Shown: piece by piece, positions 1 to 5,561 of the stretch
Layout: each line of letters starts with the position of its first letter
Position numbering within the stretch: the stretch's first letter is position 1
Made by a program: the position numbers and the translations under genes
Notes under the pieces: model-generated
Seen by the model: only the letters and a program-made list of their open reading frames with translations
Database searches by the model: none
What the model was told of the DNA's origin: nothing
Source: Prochlorococcus marinus str. MIT 9215
GTDB lineage: Bacteria > Cyanobacteriota > Cyanobacteriia > PCC-6307 > Cyanobiaceae
NCBI GenBank assembly: GCA_949486985.1
Contig: CATBLW010000246.1
Location: forward strand, 1-5,986
Direction of reading: 5' to 3'
Length of the DNA: 5,986 nt

Positions 1-1
1 C

Positions 2-193
2 GACAGCCTTTTGCAGTGTTTGAAGCAACGTGTTGATGATGACTCTCAGCAACTGCAGTTGGCTGGTGATCACCTCACACCAGCCAGCATGGGTTTACGA
101 CAGAACCTTCTTGGTGATTGGGCTGATGATGCGGGCAGAGCGAGGCGAATGCAGCGATTGGTGGAGACAATCTTGCGCTGGTTAAACGCTTGA
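2..193 (+). CDS. 3' end of an unrecognised protein gene, truncated by the window edge
   Basis: The frame is open from base 2 and ends at a TGA at 191-193, giving the last 63 residues of a protein whose start lies outside the window. A TTG at position 11 could be read as a start, but nothing like a ribosome binding site can be seen before it and the frame is open upstream of it, so I treat this as a C-terminus. The piece is hydrophilic and probably helical: it opens with a Gln- and Asp-rich stretch and closes with a basic amphipathic segment (GRARRMQRLVETILRWLNA). It has no signal peptide, membrane segment or metal-binding motif. I do not recognise the family and assign no function. It runs in the same direction as the TerB-like gene, but the 286-base gap between them argues against tight co-translation. 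It could be a chance frame, though the composition looks protein-like. Confidence 0.5.
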   Translation, partial: DSLLQCLKQRVDDDSQQLQLAGDHLTPASMGLRQNLLGDWADDAGRARRMQRLVETILRWLNA

Positions 194-479
194 TCAAAAA
201 CGTTTGAATGGCAATGATCCTGCCTTGCCAGCAACTACACCAGGTCCGGATGATCGATCCAGGCTCTGCATTGAACGGCTTATTACGACAGGCTGGCCCG
301 CTTAGGCAGATTCGTGGATGACAACTGCTAGCAGGTTGGGTCGAACCTAACTAGTTCCAGTAACTCAACGCCGGCTTTAAAAACTGATTGCTTAATGGGG
401 ATGGCAATCCCCTCTGCTTACAGTTGATTGGCATGTTTTGCATAAACTTTTCAGTAAAGGTTTTTTCTAACTCAAGCCA
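194..479. other. Gene-free stretch of 286 bases with three hairpins; possible structured RNA or 5' leader
   Basis: No frame here has convincing coding character. The longest start-to-stop frame I can read on the plus strand is 208-321 (37 codons, first residues MAMILPCQQL), which has no Shine-Dalgarno sequence. The stretch contains three inverted repeats. The first is TGGCAA (209-214) with TTGCCA (225-230). The second is an imperfect hairpin at 324-361. The third is GGGGAT (397-402) with ATCCCC (407-412) around a GGCA loop. None is followed directly by a T-run. The end nearest the TerB-like gene is AT-rich and includes CATAAA at 441-446, which could be a weak -10 element, but I see no good -35 partner. 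The stretch may be the 3' UTR of the left gene, the 5' leader of the TerB-like gene, or a small RNA. Confidence 0.4.
324..361. repeat. Imperfect long hairpin in the gene-free stretch
   Basis: Three arm pairs nest in order. ACTG (324-327) pairs with CAGT (358-361). CTAG (328-331) pairs with CTAG (351-354). AGGTT (333-337) pairs with AACCT (344-348). The loop is GGGTCG. Small internal asymmetries (one base on the left, AA and TTC on the right) separate the arms, giving 13 base pairs in total. No T-run follows, so it is not a classical intrinsic terminator. It could be a folded part of a small RNA or a 3' UTR stability element. The pairing is directly visible; the role is unknown. Confidence 0.4.
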
Positions 480-905
480 ATGAGCTCAGTAAGTCATGCA
501 ACGCTGCTTCAAATCGCCCAAGTTATTGCTCTAAGCGATGGTTCAGTCTCCAGCGAAGAGGCGTCTCTGATTCGGGAATTACCCCAGCGTCTTGGCATCA
601 GCTCAACAGCAGTTCCAATCGGTGAGCATCGACCTTCCATGGCAGCAATGGCTGCCATGCTCGAGAGCCACGGCGATAGATGTCTGGCGGTGCGTATTGC
701 CTGTTTGGTAGCTGGGGTATCGCGCAATCCGGGCGACGATGTCGACATCAATGCTGAAGAACGGTCCTCCTACCGAGAGTTGTTGGCAGCACTGCATCTG
801 CCTGATCACGAGCTGGCTGAAATCGAATGGTCTGCACGTGAAGAATTGAAGCAAGGGAAACCCTTGCTTCAATTGATAGGTGATGTGCTGTTTGGAGAGG
901 GCTGA
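480..905 (+). CDS. TerB-like (tellurite-resistance TerB superfamily) protein
   Basis: This gene encodes 141 residues, probably a soluble all-helical cytoplasmic protein with no signal peptide or membrane segment. Residues about 8-40 (LLQIAQVIALSDGSVSSEE and the LIRELPQRLGI that follows) match the TerB-type pattern of a helix, an acidic 'ALSDG-x-V-x-x-EE' turn and a second helix. A second, looser copy is at about 91-110 (INAEERSSYRELLAALHL). TerB domains of this kind are proposed metal-binding or protein-interaction modules. The name comes from tellurite resistance, but most stand-alone copies have no proven link to tellurite, and I infer none here. The ATG at 480 is the first start in a frame that fits the domain; only a weak ribosome binding site precedes it, which is common in picocyanobacteria. 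The gene converges on acs. Its mRNA is unusually rich in perfect hairpins (638-659 and 844-874), and its stop codon sits inside an inverted repeat. Confidence 0.75.
   Translation: MSSVSHATLLQIAQVIALSDGSVSSEEASLIRELPQRLGISSTAVPIGEHRPSMAAMAAMLESHGDRCLAVRIACLVAGVSRNPGDDVDINAEERSSYRELLAALHLPDHELAEIEWSAREELKQGKPLLQLIGDVLFGEG
844..874. repeat. Perfect 14-bp hairpin with a 3-base loop inside the TerB-like gene
   Basis: The arm AATTGAAGCAAGGG (844-857) is the exact reverse complement of CCCTTGCTTCAATT (861-874), with loop AAA (858-860). It covers codons for residues 122-132 of the TerB-like protein, and the loop is exactly the Lys127 codon. It begins 31 bases before the end of the gene's coding sequence. 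No T-run follows on either strand, so it does not read as a standard intrinsic terminator. Confidence 0.85.
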
Positions 906-948
906 TGGCCCGAACCTGGCCTAATGGGTCCGGAGATTTCAGCCCTCT
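896..948. terminator. Inverted repeat at the convergent end of the TerB-like gene and acs; possible bidirectional terminator
   Basis: AGAGGGCTGA (896-905) is the exact reverse complement of TCAGCCCTCT (939-948), a perfect 10-bp stem around a 33-base interior. Inside it, GGCCC (907-911) can pair with GGGTC (926-930) using one G-U, so the whole element can fold as a stacked two-stage hairpin. The left arm contains the last two codons and the stop of the TerB-like gene. The right arm lies 38 bases beyond the acs stop on the other strand. Placement between converging genes suits a shared terminator, but there is no U-tract on either side. It may instead act as a 3'-end stabiliser or a processing site. 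Confidence 0.5.
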
Positions 949-986
949 GAGATTTCTGATGATTAGGCAGCTGATGCGTCCGAAGA

Positions 987-2963
987 TCATGCCCGCAGGC
1001 GATCGAGCACGGAGCGATCCTCAAGGGTGCTGGTGTCACCTTTTACCTCTTCTCCAGCTGCGAGGGCTCTGAGAATCCGACGCATAATCTTGCCGCTACG
1101 GGTTTTGGGTAGGGCATCGCTGCAACGGATCTCATCAGGCCGGGCAATCGGTCCAATCTCCTTGCCAACATGCAAGCGCAGTTCCTTGATTAAGGCCTCA
1201 TCCGATTCAATGCCGCTTGCCAGGGTGACGAAGGCGACAACGCCTTCGCCTTTGAGCTCATCGGGTCTGCCGACAACAGCCGCTTCTGATACAGCCGGAT
1301 GGCTCACCAATGCTGATTCGATTTCCATCGTGCCGAGACGATGGCCGGAGACGTTGATGACATCATCAACGCGGCCCATCACCCAGAAATAACCATCGGC
1401 ATCACGCCTGGCACCATCACCAGCGAAATAGATAAAACTTCCATCACGAGGCTTGAGATATTCCCAGTAGCTCTCCCGGAATCGTTGCGGGTTGCCATGC
1501 ACTGTGCGCATCATTCCAGGCCATGGCTGACGCACCACGAGATAGCCACCTTCATCGTCTCCAACAGGATCCCCTTGGGCATCGACAACATCGGCTTGAA
1601 TTCCAGGCAGGGGCAAAGTTGCTGAACCTGGTTTGGTTGGCGTTGCGCCTGGTAAGGGGCTGATCATCACGCCACCGGTTTCGGTTTGCCACCAGGTGTC
1701 GACGATCGGGCAGCGACCACCACCGATGACATCTTGATACCACATCCAGGCTTCTGGGTTGATTGGCTCACCAACGGTTCCAAGCAACCGCAGGCTGCTC
1801 ATGTCGTATTGATCAGGAACAGAACGCCCACTCTTCATAAAGGCTCTGATTGCTGTTGGGGCGGTATAAAAAATCGTGATCTTGTGCTTTTGAATTAACT
1901 CCCAAAAAGCACCAGGCTTGTTAGGACGCGGAGCACCCTCGTACATCACCGTTGTGGCGCCGTTGGATAGAGGCCCGTAAACGATGTAGCTGTGGCCGGT
2001 GATCCAGCCGACATCAGCGGTGCACCAGTAGACGTCATCCTCCCGGATGTCGAAGATCCATTTAAAAGTGAGATGTGCCCAGAGGTTGTAACCCGCCGTG
2101 GTGTGCACCACACCCTTGGGTTTTCCAGTGGACCCTGAGGTGTAAAGCACAAACAGGCGATCTTCACTGGCCATCGGCTCTGCAGGGCATTCCTGTGATT
2201 GCTTGGCAACCAGTTCGTGCCACCAGATATCCCGATCTGGCTCCATCACGACGGAATCCTTCGTGCGTTGCACCACAAGCACGGACTTGACGCTTGGGCA
2301 GGCACCATTGGCTAAGGCAGCATCGACGGCTGGCTTGAGGGCGACAGCCTTGTCTTTGCGGAAACCGCCATCGGCAGTGATCACTGCTTTGGCTTCCCCA
2401 TCCACCAAACGATCCCTGAGGGCTTCAGCGGAAAAACCACCAAACACCACGGAGTGCGGCGCACCAATACGAGCACAAGCCAGCATGGCAATGGCTGCTT
2501 CTGGAACCATCGGCATATAAAGGGCCACCAGATCGCCTTTGCCAATTCCTAGAGCCTTAAGCGCATTGGCAGCACGACAGACTTCAGCGTGCAGTTCTCG
2601 GTAGGTGAACCGGCGCACATCGCCTGGTTCGCCTTCCCAGATCAGAGCAGTTTTATTAGCCGTTGCACCATCAAGGTGTCGATCCAAGCAGTTGCTGGAG
2701 AGATTGGTTGTTCCGCCTTCAAACCAACGGGCAAAGGGAGGGTTCGACCAATCGAGAACAGTGTGAAAGGGCTCAAACCAATGCAGCTCCTTGCGTGCCG
2801 CATCCCCCCAGAAGCGCTCGGGATCGTTTTTGGCTTGATCAGCCAACTGCTGATAGGCCTCGAGACTGCCCACCAACGCTTGTGCCGCCTGTTCTGCGGT
2901 AGGGCTAAACACCCGCTGCTCTTGCAGCACCGACTCAATATTGGCGGAAGGGGCTGAGGACAT
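987..2963 (-). CDS. acs: Acetyl-CoA synthetase (AMP-forming acetate-CoA ligase)
   Basis: This is a cytoplasmic enzyme that makes acetyl-CoA from acetate, ATP and CoA through an acetyl-adenylate; it is a member of the ANL adenylating superfamily. At 658 residues it has the usual full length. Visible landmarks in order are the N-terminal ACAS region around WFEPFHTVLDWSNPPFARWF (62-81), the phosphate-binding loop YTSGSTGKPKG (274-284), the adenylate motif WWQTETG (424-430), the hinge region GYFWVMGRVDD (524-534), INVSGHR (536-542), and the catalytic-lysine motif PKTRSGKIMRR (619-629) with Lys625. The second Trp of WWQTETG (Trp425) matches the residue that limits the pocket to acetate-sized acids in characterised Acs, which favours acetate over longer acids. 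Lys625 aligns with the lysine that is reversibly acetylated in Salmonella Acs, so similar control is possible; no acetyltransferase or deacetylase gene is in view. The ATG at 2961-2963 has no purine-rich ribosome binding site. The gene is divergent from the HAD gene and probably monocistronic. Long open frames on the opposite strand are shadows. Confidence 0.97.
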   Translation of the reverse strand: MSSAPSANIESVLQEQRVFSPTAEQAAQALVGSLEAYQQLADQAKNDPERFWGDAARKELHWFEPFHTVLDWSNPPFARWFEGGTTNLSSNCLDRHLDGATANKTALIWEGEPGDVRRFTYRELHAEVCRAANALKALGIGKGDLVALYMPMVPEAAIAMLACARIGAPHSVVFGGFSAEALRDRLVDGEAKAVITADGGFRKDKAVALKPAVDAALANGACPSVKSVLVVQRTKDSVVMEPDRDIWWHELVAKQSQECPAEPMASEDRLFVLYTSGSTGKPKGVVHTTAGYNLWAHLTFKWIFDIREDDVYWCTADVGWITGHSYIVYGPLSNGATTVMYEGAPRPNKPGAFWELIQKHKITIFYTAPTAIRAFMKSGRSVPDQYDMSSLRLLGTVGEPINPEAWMWYQDVIGGGRCPIVDTWWQTETGGVMISPLPGATPTKPGSATLPLPGIQADVVDAQGDPVGDDEGGYLVVRQPWPGMMRTVHGNPQRFRESYWEYLKPRDGSFIYFAGDGARRDADGYFWVMGRVDDVINVSGHRLGTMEIESALVSHPAVSEAAVVGRPDELKGEGVVAFVTLASGIESDEALIKELRLHVGKEIGPIARPDEIRCSDALPKTRSGKIMRRILRALAAGEEVKGDTSTLEDRSVLDRLRA

Positions 2964-2988
2964 AGGAAAAAGAAAGGAGGATCAGTCA

Positions 2989-3033
2989 ATGGCCACATTC
3001 AAGCCATTTGTCACCAAGACCCCCAAAGGGTGA
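2989..3033 (+). CDS. Possible 14-residue leader peptide or small ORF ahead of the HAD gene
   Basis: An ATG at 2989 opens a 14-codon frame (MATFKPFVTKTPKG) ending at a TGA at 3031-3033. It is preceded by AAGGAGG (2974-2980) with an 8-base spacer, the best Shine-Dalgarno match I noticed in the window. The stop overlaps a GTG at 3030-3032 that is in frame with the HAD gene, forming a GTGA junction typical of translational coupling. This could be a leader peptide that feeds ribosomes to the HAD start, or a free small peptide. It could also be chance, because the purine run lies opposite the pyrimidine-rich leader of acs. The peptide has no recognisable motif, and no conservation data are available here. 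Confidence 0.3.
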   Translation: MATFKPFVTKTPKG

Positions 3034-3050
3034 CACCCTTGTTTAAACAA
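3026..3050. promoter_or_regulatory. Two abutting palindromes between acs and the HAD gene; operator candidate
   Basis: AAGGGTG-A-CACCCTT (3026-3040) is a perfect dyad with a single central base. It shares its last two bases with the perfect 12-bp palindrome TTGTTTAAACAA (3039-3050). The pair sits in the 105-base region between the divergent starts of acs (2963) and the HAD gene (3069), where a regulator could affect both. It does not match the NtcA pattern (GTA-N8-TAC). On RNA, an alternative stem is possible between TGTCACC (3009-3015) and GGTGACA (3029-3035). The symmetry is certain; the protein that might bind is unknown. Confidence 0.4.
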
Positions 3051-3068
3051 TGCAGTGGAAATCTGCTG

Positions 3069-3740
3069 ATGATTTTGCCTGCGGCCTGTCTATTTGATCT
3101 AGATGGTCTGTTGCTCGATACCGAGCCTCTTCATGCGCAGGTTTGGTCTCAGACTGCGGCAGCCTTCGGTTCAAGACTTAGTGAGAGCCAGTTGATGGCC
3201 TTAAAAGGTCGCAGAAGGCTTGACTGCGCCCAGCAGCTTCAGGATTGGTTGAATATTCAGGTTGGCTGTGATCAAGTGTTGGCAGTGAGAAAGCCGATTG
3301 CTCATCGCTTGCTTTCTCAAGCCCCAGCGATGCCTGGTGCTGAGAATTTGGTTCGTTGGTGTGATGACCAAAAACTACCCATGGCTTTGGTCACCAGCAG
3401 TACTGAAGATGCAGTCGCTCTGAAGTCGGGAAATCATTGTTGGCTTGAGTTGATCAAGGTCAGGGTGCTTGGAGACGACCCCAGCCTTAAATCAGGAAAA
3501 CCAGCTGCTGATCCGTTTCTATTGGCTGCGCAGCGCCTTGATGTTGAGCCCAGTGCTTGTTGGGCTTTTGAGGATTCACCCGCGGGCACACAAGCGGCTC
3601 TTGCCGCTGGTTGCTTGGTTTGGGTTCTCGATGATCAGATGAATCCAAACAACGGGTTTGAACTTGAAGCAAACCTTCGACAGATCAGTCAACTGAGCAC
3701 GGCCCTCGATCAGCTGAAGGCGGCCAAGGGGGCCTGTTGA
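3069..3740 (+). CDS. HAD superfamily subfamily IA hydrolase (phosphatase or phosphomutase-like)
   Basis: From ATG 3069 this encodes 223 residues. It is a cytoplasmic haloacid-dehalogenase-type enzyme that would transfer phosphoryl groups via an aspartyl-phosphate. All four HAD motifs are visible. Motif I is FDLDGLLLDTEP, with nucleophile Asp10 and general acid Asp12. Motif II is VTSS at about 108-111. Motif III is Lys144 in KSGKPAADPF. Motif IV is FEDSPAG, with Glu168 and Asp169 as metal ligands. The helical cap lies between motifs I and II (residues about 17-95), as in subfamily IA enzymes such as beta-phosphoglucomutase and small-sugar phosphatases. The substrate cannot be read from the sequence. 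I prefer ATG 3069 because motif I then lies about 10 residues from the N-terminus, as usual. The in-frame GTG at 3030 would add 13 residues translated through a palindromic, regulatory-looking stretch. The gene converges on sds with 23 bases between them. Confidence 0.88.
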   Translation: MILPAACLFDLDGLLLDTEPLHAQVWSQTAAAFGSRLSESQLMALKGRRRLDCAQQLQDWLNIQVGCDQVLAVRKPIAHRLLSQAPAMPGAENLVRWCDDQKLPMALVTSSTEDAVALKSGNHCWLELIKVRVLGDDPSLKSGKPAADPFLLAAQRLDVEPSACWAFEDSPAGTQAALAAGCLVWVLDDQMNPNNGFELEANLRQISQLSTALDQLKAAKGAC

Positions 3741-3763
3741 AAGCTTCTTTTGATTGGAGTGAT

Positions 3764-4735
3764 TTAGTAGAGCCTGCTCAAGACAAAATCTGGGAGTTCA
3801 AGTAATGCTCTCCTGCATGGAGAATCGGATAACCAGTTGATGGCTTCACGTGATTCCCGCGCAAAATCTTCAGCCAACTTTCGGCTACGGGGGATGGCGT
3901 CAGAATCACGCACCAATTCAAGTGCCTGATCGAGATCATTGTCGCCACTGAATTCTCTCTCAATCAGTCCAGCCAGAGAGGGGCGTTCTTCTAAGGCATA
4001 GAGCGCCGGTGCGGTGAGGTAGCCACTGGCAAGATCGCTAGCGGCAGGTTTGCCTAGCTGTTGATCATTTCCTGTGAAGTCGAGGATGTCATCAACGACT
4101 TGGAAGGCAAGGCCAAGTTGACGGCCAAAAAGATGAAGAGACTTCAGATTCTCAGGATTCTCACCACTGAGTACGCCTGCTGCTTGAACGCTATTGGCAA
4201 TCAGTGAGGCTGTCTTGCAGTAACTCTTCTCGAGGTATGTGGCAAAGGATTGGCCAGTGTCATAACGGTAAAGACCCTGCTTAACCTCGCCATCGGCAAG
4301 GTCCATGATCACGCGGCTGAGAAGTTTGACGACATCCAAGTCATCGAGGTTGGCAAGGTGCCAGCTGGCTTGCGCAAACAGAAAATCACCGGCCAGAACA
4401 GCCACACGGTGATTGAAGCGACTATGAACAGTCGCTACCCCTCTGCGGGTGGCGGCCTCGTCGACGACATCGTCATGAACGAGAGAGGCTGTATGAATCA
4501 TTTCCGTGATCTCTGCCAAGCGCCGATGTCTTGGCGATAGATCACCATCAGGCGATAAAGCTCTTGAGATCAACAAAACGATCCCTGGGCGGATGCGTTT
4601 GCCGCCTGCGCTGAAGAGATGTTCTGCTGCTGCTTGGAGAATGGGATGACCGGCACCAATCAGGCTGCGCAAATCAGTGAGCAGGGTCTCGAGATCCAGC
4701 TCAACTGGCTGCAGCAACTCTGTAACGGTGGCCAT
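3764..4735 (-). CDS. sds: Long-chain all-trans polyprenyl diphosphate synthase (probable solanesyl diphosphate synthase)
   Basis: This 323-residue class I trans-prenyltransferase condenses isopentenyl diphosphate onto an allylic primer. In cyanobacteria the close relatives make the C45 solanesyl chain of plastoquinone-9, needed for photosynthetic and respiratory electron transport. The signature residues are complete: GGKRIRP (44-50), the first aspartate-rich motif DDVVD (88-92) followed by the conserved TRRG (97-99 plus the next Gly), Lys174-Thr175 (KTASL), and the second aspartate-rich motif DDILD (215-219) with a GKP loop at 228-230. The residue five positions before the first motif is small (Ala83), which is the long-chain type rather than the aromatic residue that stops chain growth at C15-C20. 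Exact chain length is inferred from cyanobacterial biology. AAGGGG lies six bases before the ATG. The murI stop is 22 bases upstream, so the two genes are probably co-transcribed. Confidence 0.92.
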   Translation of the reverse strand: MATVTELLQPVELDLETLLTDLRSLIGAGHPILQAAAEHLFSAGGKRIRPGIVLLISRALSPDGDLSPRHRRLAEITEMIHTASLVHDDVVDEAATRRGVATVHSRFNHRVAVLAGDFLFAQASWHLANLDDLDVVKLLSRVIMDLADGEVKQGLYRYDTGQSFATYLEKSYCKTASLIANSVQAAGVLSGENPENLKSLHLFGRQLGLAFQVVDDILDFTGNDQQLGKPAASDLASGYLTAPALYALEERPSLAGLIEREFSGDNDLDQALELVRDSDAIPRSRKLAEDFARESREAINWLSDSPCRRALLELPDFVLSRLY

Positions 4736-4757
4736 GGATCCCCTTGTTATTTAGATC

Positions 4758-5561
4758 CTACGAGGCGCAGGCAGGACTTCGTAGTGAGACAAGCTCAACC
4801 TCAGGGCGTTCCCCTAGCCAAGGCGTGGCACGAGTCGCAAACCCTTCGGGTTCGGCGGTGACGCAAAAACGTGTGGAGGTCAGCGAAAACGAGGTTCCGA
4901 GAGGCACCAAAGGAGTGCCGATCAGCGCATCAAGCTGACGTGCCAGACCGATGGCTGGATCCACCAGGCGCACATGTTGAGGCAACAACTGGCGCAGGAT
5001 TGGCTCGATCAGCGGATAGTGGGTACAGCCGAGAACCACGGCTTCGACCTGGGCCTCAACAAGAGGAGCTACATATTCACGTGCAACCCGAAGCAGCTCA
5101 TCAGTACTGAGGTGGCCAGCCTCGATGAGCGGCACAAAAGCCGGACAGCCCTGTTCGACGACAACAGTGCCAGGTCGATCATGCTCAATTTGCAGCCGGT
5201 AGGCCCCTGATGCGGCTGTGGCTGGTGTGGCCAGCACGCCTACACGATCCTCAATGAGCATGTCAGCGGCAGCTTGAATCAACCCCACAACGGGCATTCC
5301 TGCAACGTGTTCGGCTACATCACGCGCCAAAGCGTTGGTTGTGTTGCAAGCCATCGCCACGACAGTGACTTGCTCGTCGCGTAACCACTGCACGACTTCT
5401 TTGGCAATAACGCGTATCTCACTGCGACTTCGTTCTCCGTAGGGCACCCGAGCGGTGTCACCGAGATAGACGGAATCGACCATCCCATGGCGCTCAAGCA
5501 CCCGTTTAAGAACAGTGAGACCACCGACGCCACTATCAAAAAGGCCCAAGCGAGGCTTCAA
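4758..5561 (-). CDS. murI: Glutamate racemase
   Basis: This cofactor-independent cytoplasmic racemase converts L-glutamate to D-glutamate for the second residue of the peptidoglycan stem peptide. The 267 residues match the family length. Seen in order are the N-terminal FDSGVGG (8-14) with Asp9 and Ser10, the YLGDTARVPYG segment (32-42), the first catalytic cysteine in ACNTTNA (Cys72), and the second in LGCTHYPL (Cys179), followed by the conserved His181. Both halves of the two-base mechanism are therefore intact. The start is TTG at 5559-5561: it places FDSGVGG at the usual distance from the N-terminus and is preceded by AGGGGG four bases upstream. The amidase TGA overlaps it as TTGA, which suggests translational coupling. 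sds follows 22 bases downstream. An amidase, a racemase and a prenyl synthase in one run gives a cell-envelope and isoprenoid operon typical of picocyanobacteria. Confidence 0.95.
   Translation of the reverse strand: MKPRLGLFDSGVGGLTVLKRVLERHGMVDSVYLGDTARVPYGERSRSEIRVIAKEVVQWLRDEQVTVVAMACNTTNALARDVAEHVAGMPVVGLIQAAADMLIEDRVGVLATPATAASGAYRLQIEHDRPGTVVVEQGCPAFVPLIEAGHLSTDELLRVAREYVAPLVEAQVEAVVLGCTHYPLIEPILRQLLPQHVRLVDPAIGLARQLDALIGTPLVPLGTSFSLTSTRFCVTAEPEGFATRATPWLGERPEVELVSLRSPACAS

Noticed and set aside
68..80. Resemblance to the conserved CTCACAC-type core of the cyanobacterial small RNA Yfr1
   Set aside because: Only a partial match, located inside the left coding frame, without the flanking stem-loops.
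208..321. 37-codon frame starting MAMILPCQQL as a small gene
   Set aside because: No ribosome binding site, no recognisable motif and no supporting context; kept only as a note in the gene-free stretch.
333..348. tRNA T-arm-like sequence (AGGTT, GGGTCG, AACCT)
   Set aside because: The loop has six bases instead of seven and lacks the TTC start, and no acceptor, D or anticodon arms fit around it.
447..466. Weak stem CTTT/AAAG followed by six T's ahead of the TerB-like gene, as an intrinsic terminator
   Set aside because: The stem is only four AT-rich pairs plus a possible bulged extension, too weak to terminate, and it lies just before a gene start.
1027..2957. Several open frames on the strand opposite acs
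   Set aside because: They are shadows of a strongly conserved coding sequence, with no plausible domains or start signals.
3718..3751. Terminator between the HAD gene and sds (GGCC/GGCC and a run of four T's)
   Set aside because: The stem is only four base pairs and the T-run is 13 bases away from it.
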